Shown: in pieces, positions 1 to 7,404 of the stretch
Numbering within the stretch: position 1 is the first letter of the stretch
How the letters are laid out: each line of letters starts with the position of its first letter
Assembly: GCA_937916505.1 (NCBI GenBank)
Contig: CALFSW010000418.1
Span: 1-43,504 of the forward strand
Direction: 5' to 3'
Source: an uncultured Verrucomicrobiales bacterium
GTDB lineage: Bacteria > Verrucomicrobiota > Verrucomicrobiia > Verrucomicrobiales > Akkermansiaceae
Length of the DNA: 43,504 bases
Position numbers and translations under genes: made by a program
The notes under the pieces: model-generated
What the model was told of the DNA's origin: nothing
The model's database searches: none
The model's input: only the letters and a program-made list of their open reading frames with translations

Positions 1-521
1 AAGACCAGCGCTAAATCAACATCTCGCTGGCTCCGTTTCCCGGGACCACTTCAGAGCTTCGTGAAAAGGAAAAACTGATCAGAATCAGTGCGCTCCGTGT
101 TGCCTCACAAAAGAGGACACCCTGCCGGAGAATGGATGAGAGGTAGAATATCCCCATTGCTTCATGCACAATAAATATGCCGAGCATACTAAAAAAAGAA
201 AACCTCTGCATCCTCTATTCATCAATGGTTTTAAGGGGGGTGGGGAGGTGTAGAATGGGGCAGATTTGGGGCGTTTCAAATTTGTTTGGTCTTGGACCTC
301 GCCCCTCGTTGGTCGGTCAAAATTCCAAAGCGCGCGGGCTGTCACGCCTCCTGTTTTCCATGGCCATCACACAACATCCGAAATGGTGGCCGCTTTTTTG
401 TTAGGGGGGGGGAATTGAACGTCGAACGCCGAACACCCAATCTTGAAGGTTGAATGGGGATTTGGTTGAGGGGACCGAAAGCGGGAGAGGCTGTCGGCTA
501 CGTTCGGGATGGGAGAGTCTT
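1..521. other. Region without a supported gene
   Basis: No open frame here has recognisable protein features. A 66-residue hydrophobic minus-strand frame (11-211) has no family resemblance and no clear ribosome site. The stretch holds a run of four G-tracts at 235-271 and a heptad-period repeat at 415-460 preceded by a run of about ten G. The sulfatase stop lies at 522-524, so 461-521 is its 3' flank. I see no tRNA, terminator hairpin or mobile-element end. Confidence 0.6.
415..460 (+). repeat. Heptanucleotide-period repeat, copy A
   Basis: The block is built from degenerate 7-base units of the type GAACGTC, GAACGCC, GAATGGG. It matches copy B at 38121-38164 at 39 of 44 positions by eye and is preceded, like copy B, by a G-rich run. 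It lies just downstream of the sulfatase. Read on the minus strand the unit gives peptides such as SAFDV. It belongs to the same family as the longer array at 38545-38660. Function unknown. Confidence 0.7.
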
Positions 522-1979
522 TTAGCGATCCATCGGGATGGCATCGGTGGGGAGGACTTGTTGGCCTTCCCAGACCACTTCCTTGGTTTCGGAATTGTAG
601 GTGAGGATGCGGGAGTGGCTGCCGGGGGCAGGTTGGCGGCTGGTTTTGGGGATCCACTTTTTGTGCCCGGCGATGATTTCTTCGTAGCCGGGTTTGCCGA
701 TGAGGTTGTTCCACTCATTGGGATCCTTTTTCATGTCGTAAAGCTCTTCGGAGCCGTCGGCGTAGCGGATGTAGCGCCAGTTCTGGGAGCGGATGCCGTG
801 GTTGTCGTGGTTGTGCGTGGTGATGGCGGGCCGTTCGCGGTTGGCGTTGGCGTTCTTGAGCTGGGGAATCAGGCTGATCCCTTCAAGGTGGGCCGGTGAT
901 TTTGCGCCCACGAGTTGGCAAAGGGTGGGGTAGATGTCGAGGAGCTCGGCGGGTTGCCTGGAACGGCCTTTGTTGATGCCGGGGCCGGCGAAGATGAGGG
1001 GGACGCGGGTGCCATCATCCCAGAGGGTGTTTTTTCCGGTGATGCCTTTTTCGCCGATGTGCCAGCCGTGGTCGGACCAGATGACGACGATGGTATTGTC
1101 AGCGTATCCGTTGCGCTCGAGGGCATTGAGAAGGCGGCCGACCTGGGCATCGACAAAGCTGGTGCAGGCGAGATAGCTGCGGGTGAGATTCATCCATTCG
1201 TGATGTTCTTCAAGCCACCGGAGTCGTGGCTCGGGAAGGGCCCAGTGCATATACCATGAGAAGCGGGGGGTGTCGGCGCGGTCATCGCGTTTGATGAGGG
1301 GGAGGGTGGTTTTGGATTCGGGGTGGAGATCAAACCACTTTTTGGTGGCGAAGCAGGGGACGTGGGGGAGGAAGAAGCCGGCGGAGAGGAAGAAGGGGCC
1401 CTCGGGTTTGGAGTCGAGGGTTTTGACGGCCCAATCGGCGATCTTATAGTCACCTTTGTCCTCGTCCTTGTGGGGAAAGAGACCCCAATCGACGAGCTTC
1501 ATTTTACTGGGAGTGTCGACGAGCTTTTTCCTGGGGAAAGGGGCTCCGGTGGCGCCGGGGCCGAGATGGTCGAACTCCTGGTCCTTGGGCTTGCGGCCAT
1601 AGTTGCCGTGGTAGATTTTTCCGCCGGAGTAGGTGGTGTAGCCGTGCGCTTTGAGGTGCTGGGGGAGGGCGGTGAGGTCCTTGAATTCATCGAGCTTGCG
1701 GAACCAGGGGCCGAGTCCGTAGATGCCGGTCGAGTCGGGGCGCAGGCCCATCATGAGGCTGGCTCGGGAGGAATTGCACAGCGGGGACTGGCAATGGGCG
1801 TTCAGGAAGACGGTGCCGCGCGAGGCGAGCTTGTCGATGTGGGGGGTTTTGGCATCGGGGTGTCCGCCGAGGCAACCGATCCAGTCGTTCTGGTCATCGA
1901 TGGCGATGAAGAGGATATTGGGCTTTTCCGCGGTGAGCCCGACGGAAGCCAACAAGAGGGAGAGCAGGATGATTTTCAT
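522..1979 (-). CDS. Secreted sulfatase (iduronate-2-sulfatase-like)
   Basis: Sulfatase of the alkaline-phosphatase fold, 485 residues, expected to hydrolyse sulfate esters on polysaccharides outside the cytoplasm. Residues 1-17 form a signal peptide. The metal-binding IAIDDQNDW stretch is at 25-33. The maturation motif is C68-N-S-S-R72, followed by ASLMMG; the usual motif is C-x-P/A-x-R, so the third position is Ser. WSDHGWHIGEKG and KNTLWDDGTRVP supply the other metal and substrate residues. The overall layout resembles the iduronate-2-sulfatase group common in Planctomycetes and Verrucomicrobia. The stop of the small membrane-protein gene upstream lies three bases before this ATG, so the two are likely co-transcribed. 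The substrate cannot be read from the sequence. Confidence 0.9.
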   Translation of the reverse strand: MKIILLSLLLASVGLTAEKPNILFIAIDDQNDWIGCLGGHPDAKTPHIDKLASRGTVFLNAHCQSPLCNSSRASLMMGLRPDSTGIYGLGPWFRKLDEFKDLTALPQHLKAHGYTTYSGGKIYHGNYGRKPKDQEFDHLGPGATGAPFPRKKLVDTPSKMKLVDWGLFPHKDEDKGDYKIADWAVKTLDSKPEGPFFLSAGFFLPHVPCFATKKWFDLHPESKTTLPLIKRDDRADTPRFSWYMHWALPEPRLRWLEEHHEWMNLTRSYLACTSFVDAQVGRLLNALERNGYADNTIVVIWSDHGWHIGEKGITGKNTLWDDGTRVPLIFAGPGINKGRSRQPAELLDIYPTLCQLVGAKSPAHLEGISLIPQLKNANANRERPAITTHNHDNHGIRSQNWRYIRYADGSEELYDMKKDPNEWNNLIGKPGYEEIIAGHKKWIPKTSRQPAPGSHSRILTYNSETKEVVWEGQQVLPTDAIPMDR

Positions 1980-1982
1980 GGT

Positions 1983-2360
1983 CTATTTAAGGAAAACTTC
2001 AGCGCTAATGTCGACACGCGAACTCATTTCAGCTTCGCGGATCTTGTGATTCTGGATGACACCGGGGCGTTTTTTTTCCCACTCGTCGACTTCTTCAAGC
2101 CAGGTGTCGAGGGTTTCGGTGGGGCCGGTGAGTGCGAGGATGACATCGACGAATTGGCGGTCTTCGGATGGGTCGATGGTGGCGTGGCGGACGGTGATTT
2201 CCTCGGGGATTTCCGGGAGTCTGCAGAGGGTGGTGATTTGAGCGGCAACGTGGCGCAGGCTTTTCTGTTGTTGGAAGCGCTGGAAGAGGAACATCGCAAC
2301 CAGGGTGGCGAGGATGACCGTGAGATAGGTCAGGGTTTGGCGGAGGCGGCGGATGGACAT
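1983..2360 (-). CDS. Small membrane-anchored protein of unknown function
   Basis: 125 residues from the ATG at 2360 (MSIRRLRQ). One transmembrane helix lies near the N-terminus (LTYLTVILATLVAMFLF), followed by a basic stretch and a soluble domain of about 100 residues. A longer reading from TTG at 2408 would add 16 residues but runs into the start of the divergent desulfurase gene, so ATG is preferred. I recognise no family. It lies directly upstream of the sulfatase (3-base gap), suggesting one operon. A TTGAAG-N16-TATCCT promoter candidate lies upstream at 2381-2408. Confidence 0.65.
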   Translation of the reverse strand: MSIRRLRQTLTYLTVILATLVAMFLFQRFQQQKSLRHVAAQITTLCRLPEIPEEITVRHATIDPSEDRQFVDVILALTGPTETLDTWLEEVDEWEKKRPGVIQNHKIREAEMSSRVDISAEVFLK

Positions 2361-2372
2361 GAGGGGATCGAC

Positions 2373-2408
2373 TTGCCGAAAGGATAGGGGCGGATTACAT
2401 CTCTTCAA
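2373..2408. promoter_or_regulatory. Face-to-face divergent promoters
   Basis: On the plus strand TTGCCG (2373-2378), 17 bases, then TACATC (2396-2401), six bases before the desulfurase ATG at 2408. On the minus strand TTGAAG (complement of 2403-2408), 16 bases, then TATCCT (complement of 2381-2386), 20 bases before the ATG at 2360. The two candidates overlap, so the transcription units could interfere with each other. Pattern match only. Confidence 0.3.
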
Positions 2409-3589
2409 TGATCTATCTCGATAACCACGCGACGACGGCGGTGCATCCCGAAGTGGTGGAGGCGATGAGGCCTTTCTTTACGGAGCATTTTCACAATCCC
2501 TCGAGTGGATATCGGGCGAGCCGGGTGGTGAGGAAGGCCATCGCGGAGGCGCGCGGCGAAGTTGCGGAGTTGATTGGGGCCAGGGAAGAGGAGATTGTCT
2601 TCACCGGGTGCGGGACGGAGTCCAACAACATGGTGCTCAAGTCGCTGGCGCGGGTTTTTGGGAGGAAGACCTCGCGCGTCATTACGGGCGAAATCGAACA
2701 TAGTGCGGTGCTGCGACCGTGTCAGGCGATGGAGGATGTCGGTTTTGAGGTTCATCGCTGTGGAGTGGATGCGGAGGGGCGATTGAGGGTCGATCAATTC
2801 CGGGAGGCTTGTGAAGGATCGGAGACGGGCTTTGCGAGCGTGATGTGGGCGAACAACGAGACGGGCGTGATTCAGCCGATTGCCGAAGCCTGCGAGATCG
2901 CGCGGGAGAACAGGATCGCCTTTCATACCGATGCCATCCAGGCGGTTGGGAAGATCCCCGTTGATGTGCGCGAAGTGCCGGTGGATTTTCTGAGCATCAG
3001 CGGGCATAAATTCCATGCGCCCAAGGGAATTGGAGCGCTTTATCTGCGGGAAGGAGTTCGTTTCGAACCCCTGATTCGCGGGGGTGGTCAGGAAGAGGGG
3101 CGCCGAAGCGGCACCGAGAATGTTCCTTACATTGTCGGACTCGGGAAAGCGGCCGGTCTGATGCGGGCGGCGATGGCGAAAGATCAACACGCTGGAATTA
3201 CCGCGAACCGGGATCACCTTGAGAAACGGCTTAGCGAAGAGGTTGAGGGGGTGACTTTGAATGGCAGCCGGGAGCATCGGGTGCCCACTTGCGCGCATGT
3301 TTCCTTTGAAGGGTGCGAGGGGGCGGGATTGTTGATTTTACTCGATGAATCCGGAGTCCAGATTTCGACCGGAAGCGCCTGCATGACGGGCAAGCAACAA
3401 CCCAGTCACGTGCAGAAGGCGATGGGGATCTCCGATGAGCAGGCCAAGAGTAGTCTCCGGATTTCGTTTTCGTCGTTCACGACCCGTACAGAGACCGATG
3501 AGGCGGTGGGTAAGATCAAGAAAGCGGTGAGCAAGCTCCGTCAGGTCCAAGGGGGCAGTGGAGTGGGGCCGGTGGTGGTTTATTCTTGA
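2408..3589 (+). CDS. Cysteine desulfurase (NifS/IscS family)
   Basis: PLP-dependent enzyme of 393 residues that removes sulfur from cysteine and passes it as persulfide to iron-sulfur or thio-modification pathways in the cytoplasm. MIYLDNHATT opens the protein as in the family. HTDAIQAVGK (173-182) binds the cofactor ring, K201 in SGHKFHAPKG forms the Schiff base, and RRSGTEN follows at 232-238. The catalytic cysteine is C325 in STGSACMTG. No Fe-S scaffold gene is adjacent, so it is unclear whether this is a housekeeping IscS or a specialised NifS-like copy. There is no Shine-Dalgarno; a -10-like hexamer six bases before the ATG fits a leaderless message. A strong hairpin at 3635-3668 follows. 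Confidence 0.93.
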   Translation: MIYLDNHATTAVHPEVVEAMRPFFTEHFHNPSSGYRASRVVRKAIAEARGEVAELIGAREEEIVFTGCGTESNNMVLKSLARVFGRKTSRVITGEIEHSAVLRPCQAMEDVGFEVHRCGVDAEGRLRVDQFREACEGSETGFASVMWANNETGVIQPIAEACEIARENRIAFHTDAIQAVGKIPVDVREVPVDFLSISGHKFHAPKGIGALYLREGVRFEPLIRGGGQEEGRRSGTENVPYIVGLGKAAGLMRAAMAKDQHAGITANRDHLEKRLSEEVEGVTLNGSREHRVPTCAHVSFEGCEGAGLLILLDESGVQISTGSACMTGKQQPSHVQKAMGISDEQAKSSLRISFSSFTTRTETDEAVGKIKKAVSKLRQVQGGSGVGPVVVYS

Positions 3590-3634
3590 GCGGGTTTGAG
3601 GCCCCGGAACTTTGGGGTCATTTAGATGAGATCA

Positions 3635-3668
3635 AAAAAGGGCTGTGCAGTGATGCATAGCCCTTTTT
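3635..3668. terminator. Bidirectional intrinsic terminator
   Basis: A 15-bp stem (3635-3649 with 3654-3668, one G-T pair) closes a GTGA loop, which is of the GNRA type. The stem starts with A5 and ends with T5, so it would terminate transcription from both sides. It lies between the convergent desulfurase and PEP-CTERM genes. Confidence 0.85.
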
Positions 3669-3689
3669 GAAGTGTCTTTTCCTTTGAGA

Positions 3690-4514
3690 CTAGCGACGAC
3701 GGCGCAGAAGGCCGAGTCCGGCCAGTCCGAGGAGAGCGCTCGAGGAAGGCTCGGGAACAGCTGTCGGAGTAAGAATCACACCCATGAAGCGAGCGCGTGA
3801 TCCGTCAGAGTCAGCATTGGTGTAGTTGTAGGAGATGGTGTCGTAGAGTCCACCCGTGTTGTCGAAACTAAAGTCCGAAATCCAGCCCATATTGGTGCCC
3901 GGACCATTGACGTCGGCGAAGTCAGCGGCAGTGATGTCCGTTTGCCCGGCGCCAGACATGGTTAGGGTGACACTCCATTGATTGATGAAGGTGCCGTGTG
4001 GAACGTAGATTTGTCCTGAGTCCAAGCCGGTGATGTCGATGGTGCCATCGACATTAGCAGCCCTTGCAAAGGTGTTGGCTGCTCCCGCTACCCCGGGGTT
4101 GTGATTTTTTACTGAGCCGCTGAAATCCATGGCGGAACCCGGATCATTGGATGTCCACACGTTGGCCCACTCTTCTCCGTTTCCATGCACGTTGGCGGCA
4201 GGAGCGGTAGGTGTTGGGATTCTTGAGCCACCGCTGGCATAGGTGGTCAGCGCGCTGCCCGTTCCCTCGTTTCCAACGAAGTTATAGCTCAGGACGGTTC
4301 CATTGCCCAAGGGTGTTTGGAAGGTGGGAGCTCCTGGCTCTGATCCACCCATTCCCCGGTCGTTATACTTGGCATTTCCATCAAAGACAGAAATATCAAA
4401 GTTGGCATTGTTGGAAGAGACTTGCGTGCGCGCTCCGAGAGAAAGGGAGGCCGCACTTGCTCCCACTGCGGTCAGGCCGATGGCTACTGGAATTATTGGG
4501 ATTAGTTTATTCAT
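3690..4514 (-). CDS. PEP-CTERM protein with one copy of the repeated secreted domain
   Basis: 274 residues. A signal peptide (1-21, ending ASA) is followed by one domain of about 225 residues (23-249), then a PEP-CTERM sorting signal at 253-274: VPEP, a short hydrophobic segment and RRRR. Exosortase would process this signal and tether or export the protein. The domain has the blocks NANFDISVF, GTVLSYNF, NVHGNGEEWANVW, PHGTFINQW, LTMSGAGQTDI and YTNADSDGSRARFMGVIL. The same blocks occur twice in the gene immediately upstream, and this copy is closest to the second of those (both have VGNEGTGS, LTTYASG and IPTPTAP). I know no named family for it. The 30-base gap to the upstream gene suggests an operon. 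Confidence 0.88.
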   Translation of the reverse strand: MNKLIPIIPVAIGLTAVGASAASLSLGARTQVSSNNANFDISVFDGNAKYNDRGMGGSEPGAPTFQTPLGNGTVLSYNFVGNEGTGSALTTYASGGSRIPTPTAPAANVHGNGEEWANVWTSNDPGSAMDFSGSVKNHNPGVAGAANTFARAANVDGTIDITGLDSGQIYVPHGTFINQWSVTLTMSGAGQTDITAADFADVNGPGTNMGWISDFSFDNTGGLYDTISYNYTNADSDGSRARFMGVILTPTAVPEPSSSALLGLAGLGLLRRRR

Positions 4515-4544
4515 GTTAGTTCGGTTGTTTTTTTCTTGAGAGAG

Positions 4545-6926
4545 TTAATTTTCAATGATGACAAAGAATTGTTTCTCACTGAGTTGCAGGGCGTAGATAT
4601 TATAATCAACCGCGAAGGTTGAAGAGTCGCCAACGGCTGCTTCAAAGCCATCATCAATCTCGAGCCACTCCTCGATTGGAAGGGAGAGATCGGCACTCGT
4701 CAGGATGGTGTATTGCCTGCCTTCTCTTGAGTTGAAGGTGAGGGTTGCGATCACGTTATCCGGGGCACTTGTCCTGGTGTGGGTGATATCAGTAATTTCC
4801 AGTCCTTTGGCACCACCGTCTGCGACAAGGATGACGCCCATGAAGCGAGCACGGGAACCATCACGATCTGCGTTGGTGTAATTATAGGTGATGGTGTCGT
4901 AGCCCGTCTTATTGACGAAGGCGAAGCTCGTGATCCAACCGAAGTTGGTGCCCACGCCGTTCGCCTCCTGGGAGTCGGTGGCCACGATGTCAGGTTGGCC
5001 GGTGCCGCTCATGGTCAGGGTCAGGGTCCACTGATTGATGTAGGTTCCGTGCGGGATGTAGAGTGTTCCTTTCCGAATGCCGGTGATATCAACTGTTCCG
5101 GTGACTTCGGCACACCGGGCAAAGGTATTCGCTGCTCCGGCAGTGTTGGTCGGATTGTGATCCTTCAGGGTGGTGAAATCCTCGGGATCGGTGACCGTCC
5201 AGACGTTCGACCATTCTTCGCCGTTTCCATGAACGTTTTCGGAGGGAGCGGTAGGAGTTGGGATCAGACCGGGCTCACCGCTGGCATAGGTGGTGAGCGG
5301 GCTGCCTGTTCCTTCGTTCCCAACAAAGTTGTAGTCGAGGACGGTGCCTTCTCCGAAGAGCCCGGTCACAAGGGGTGGATTGGTCGTCAACGTACCTGTG
5401 TTGTCATAACCCGCAGCACCTTCAAAGACCGAGATGTTGAAATTCTGGTTGTTTTCCGAGACCAGGACTCTCTCGATCAAGCCAATATTGGAGATGCCTC
5501 CGGGAATTGAGTTTCCGTCCGCGGGGTTGGAACCAAGGGAAACTTCCTGTCCGTCAGTGAATCCATCACCATCGGTATCGGGATCAAGGGGGAGGGTGAT
5601 AAAGCCGTCAACTCCGGCGATGACTTCCTCACCGTCGAGGATTCCGTCGCCGTCGGAGTCATCCACCAGTGGATCGGTGAGATGAATATTTTTTTCGTCG
5701 GTATTACTGAGGCCGTCGGAGTCGTTGTCGTTGGTCGGGTCAACCGGGTTGGAGTCGATATCATCTCTGACACTATCTTCATCGGTGTCGGCGAGTGCCG
5801 GGTCTGTCACAAAACCATCGGCTCCGTCGACGACTTCTTCGTCATCGTTCAGAGTGTCACCATCGGTATCGACGAGAGTGGGGTCGCTTCCGTGGGTATC
5901 GACCTCAACACCGTCGTCGAGAGTGTCGCCATCGGTGTCGGTGAGGGTGGGGTCACTGCCGTGGGTGTTGATTTCCGCTCCGTCTTCAAGGTTGTCGTCG
6001 TCAGAGTCTCTGTCCTTCGGGTCGGAGCCGAAGTTCTGCTCCTGTCGGTCGGTGGCGCCGTCGCCGTCGAAATCGCCGGTGCCATCGCTGACACTGAGGT
6101 CTTCCGCATCGATGTTGCCATCGTTGTTGCCGAAGTTCTCGTCTTCCCAGGAATCGAGGAGGAAATCGCCATCAGTGTCGTTGCCTCCTGCGACTGACTC
6201 CCCATCGAGTATGACCCCCATGAATCGTGCGCGGGATCCGTCTCGGTCGGCATTGGTGTAAACGTAGGTAAGGGTGGTGTAATCTCCGGCGTCTTCAAAA
6301 GCGAAGTCGCTGATCCAGCCGTTGTTACCGTCAATATTGGCGTCTGTTGAGTCCAGGGCAACAATATCGGCCTGTCCGGGGCCGCTCATGGTCACGGTCA
6401 GGCTCCACTGGTTGACGAAGCTGCCATGGGGGAAATAGACCCTGCCATCCGTCAGCGAAGAAATATCAACCGTTCCGGTGATTTCGGCCGATCTGGCGAA
6501 GGTGTTTGGGATTTCTCCATTGGTGAAATCCGGGGTGCCGGTGAAGTCGGCGGGATCGGTGGTGGTCCAGACGTTCACCCAATTTTCCCCTGCCCCGTTG
6601 ATGTTTTCGGGGGGGCTGGTGGCATCGCTGATCAAACCGGCTTCGCCTTTGGCATAGCTGGCGATGGTCTCATCGGGGCTATGGAAGAAATTATAGTCAA
6701 CGACGGTGCCATCGCCGAAAAGTTTTGTGAACGAGGAAACGCCTGGTTCGACCCCGCCCAGTCCGGCATCGGTATAAGATGCGGCGCCGGGGAAGACGGA
6801 GAGTTCGAAGTTTGCATTGTTGGTGGAAACCTGGTCCCGGATTCCGAAGGTGAGGTTGGCTGAGTGAGCCGCTGATGTCAGTAATCCGACGGTAGCGGCA
6901 ACGCGAAGGAGCGAAGAGGGTTTCAT
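4545..6926 (-). CDS. Secreted two-domain protein with a thrombospondin-3-like calcium-binding array
   Basis: 793 residues from ATG at 6926. The frame stays open to 7220, but that extension has no signal peptide and covers the intergenic region, whereas MKPSSLLRVAATVGLL starts a typical signal peptide. Order: signal peptide 1-22; repeated domain copy 1 at 23-240; acidic DTDGD-type calcium-binding array at 247-475; repeated domain copy 2 at 481-700; a C-terminal module at 705-793 containing REGRQYTILTSADL and ending KQFFVIIEN. There is no PEP-CTERM signal here, unlike its downstream partner. Both domain copies end in YTNADRDGSRARFMGVIL. Probably an extracellular structural or adhesive protein; function is inferred only from architecture. 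Confidence 0.85.
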   Translation of the reverse strand: MKPSSLLRVAATVGLLTSAAHSANLTFGIRDQVSTNNANFELSVFPGAASYTDAGLGGVEPGVSSFTKLFGDGTVVDYNFFHSPDETIASYAKGEAGLISDATSPPENINGAGENWVNVWTTTDPADFTGTPDFTNGEIPNTFARSAEITGTVDISSLTDGRVYFPHGSFVNQWSLTVTMSGPGQADIVALDSTDANIDGNNGWISDFAFEDAGDYTTLTYVYTNADRDGSRARFMGVILDGESVAGGNDTDGDFLLDSWEDENFGNNDGNIDAEDLSVSDGTGDFDGDGATDRQEQNFGSDPKDRDSDDDNLEDGAEINTHGSDPTLTDTDGDTLDDGVEVDTHGSDPTLVDTDGDTLNDDEEVVDGADGFVTDPALADTDEDSVRDDIDSNPVDPTNDNDSDGLSNTDEKNIHLTDPLVDDSDGDGILDGEEVIAGVDGFITLPLDPDTDGDGFTDGQEVSLGSNPADGNSIPGGISNIGLIERVLVSENNQNFNISVFEGAAGYDNTGTLTTNPPLVTGLFGEGTVLDYNFVGNEGTGSPLTTYASGEPGLIPTPTAPSENVHGNGEEWSNVWTVTDPEDFTTLKDHNPTNTAGAANTFARCAEVTGTVDITGIRKGTLYIPHGTYINQWTLTLTMSGTGQPDIVATDSQEANGVGTNFGWITSFAFVNKTGYDTITYNYTNADRDGSRARFMGVILVADGGAKGLEITDITHTRTSAPDNVIATLTFNSREGRQYTILTSADLSLPIEEWLEIDDGFEAAVGDSSTFAVDYNIYALQLSEKQFFVIIEN
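5502..6188 (-). repeat. DNA encoding the calcium-binding repeat array
   Basis: Tandem, diverged repeats encode acidic DxDxDGxxD loops. The clearest pair has a 23-residue (69-base) period around THGSDPTL and DTDGDTL; other units are 20-35 residues. The array is entirely coding and in frame. It resembles thrombospondin type-3 repeats, whose loops bind calcium and stiffen extracellular proteins. Confidence 0.8.
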
Positions 6927-7105
6927 AGTGATAGGAGTTGGGAGTGGTTCGTGGACCCGATTGATGGTCGGTTTGTCAAAGAGGAATTTCCCACCGATAA
7001 TCGATCTTAAAAGTGCACAGGCAGGACATCTTTTGCCCAGTCTGAAATCGAGAATTCTGGTGAAGTTCCTGCCCCTTTTTGGGGTAGGATGGCCGAGACA
7101 TGAGC

Positions 7106-7133
7106 TTGCAAAGGATGGGGCGTTCTCTACCCT
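7106..7133 (+). promoter_or_regulatory. Promoter candidate for the carbamoylation operon
   Basis: TTGCAA (7106-7111), 16 bases, TACCCT (7128-7133), then six bases to the ATG at 7140. The predicted transcription start falls on or beside the A of the ATG. This supports the 7140 start even though the GGAGG there touches the ATG with no spacing. Confidence 0.35.
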
Positions 7134-7139
7134 CGGAGG

Positions 7140-7367
7140 ATGCCCGACAGTGATCAACCTGCGAAAAAATCTGCCTCGGAGTCGGCGAGACAGTTTTCCG
7201 AGATGGCCGACGACAGGCAACCGGGGTTTTTCAGCGAGTTTTGGAGTTTTCTCAGGCAGAACAAGAAATGGTGGCTCACTCCGATATTAATCGTCCTCTT
7301 CCTTTTGATTGCCCTGGTGATTATTAGTCAAACACCGCTCGCGCCGTTTATTTATCCGTTCTTCTAG
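7140..7367 (+). CDS. DUF5989 family small membrane protein (SxtK-like)
   Basis: 75 residues with a soluble N-terminal third, the family signature EFWSFLRQNKKWWLTPI, one transmembrane helix (LIVLFLLIALVII) and the conserved ending APFIYPFF. This family is found beside NodU-type carbamoyltransferases and SxtJ-like proteins, including SxtK of saxitoxin clusters, and the same partners follow here. Biochemical role unknown; perhaps it holds the carbamoyltransferase at the membrane. An internal ATG at 7203 would give the more usual length of about 54 residues; I keep 7140 because of the promoter spacing. The transferase gene begins 37 bases downstream. Confidence 0.85.
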   Translation: MPDSDQPAKKSASESARQFSEMADDRQPGFFSEFWSFLRQNKKWWLTPILIVLFLLIALVIISQTPLAPFIYPFF

Positions 7368-7404
7368 GTTTGAGGACGACTATGAGGCATCTTTCCCGAG
7401 GCAA

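Noticed and set aside
11-211. 66-residue hydrophobic minus-strand frame
   Set aside because: No family resemblance, no ribosome site or promoter pattern, and composition of chance hydrophobic frames.
1323-2387. 354-residue plus-strand frame over the sulfatase
   Set aside because: It lies antisense to two better supported genes and shows Gly/Val/Glu-rich composition without motifs.
5502-6188. Repeat array considered as CRISPR-like or satellite DNA
   Set aside because: Units are in frame, diverged at codon level and encode calcium-binding loops; there are no spacers of constant length.
6927-7220. N-terminal extension of the calcium-array protein
   Set aside because: The extension is basic and low in complexity, overlaps the promoter and start of the divergent DUF5989 gene, and would bury a good signal peptide that begins at 6926.
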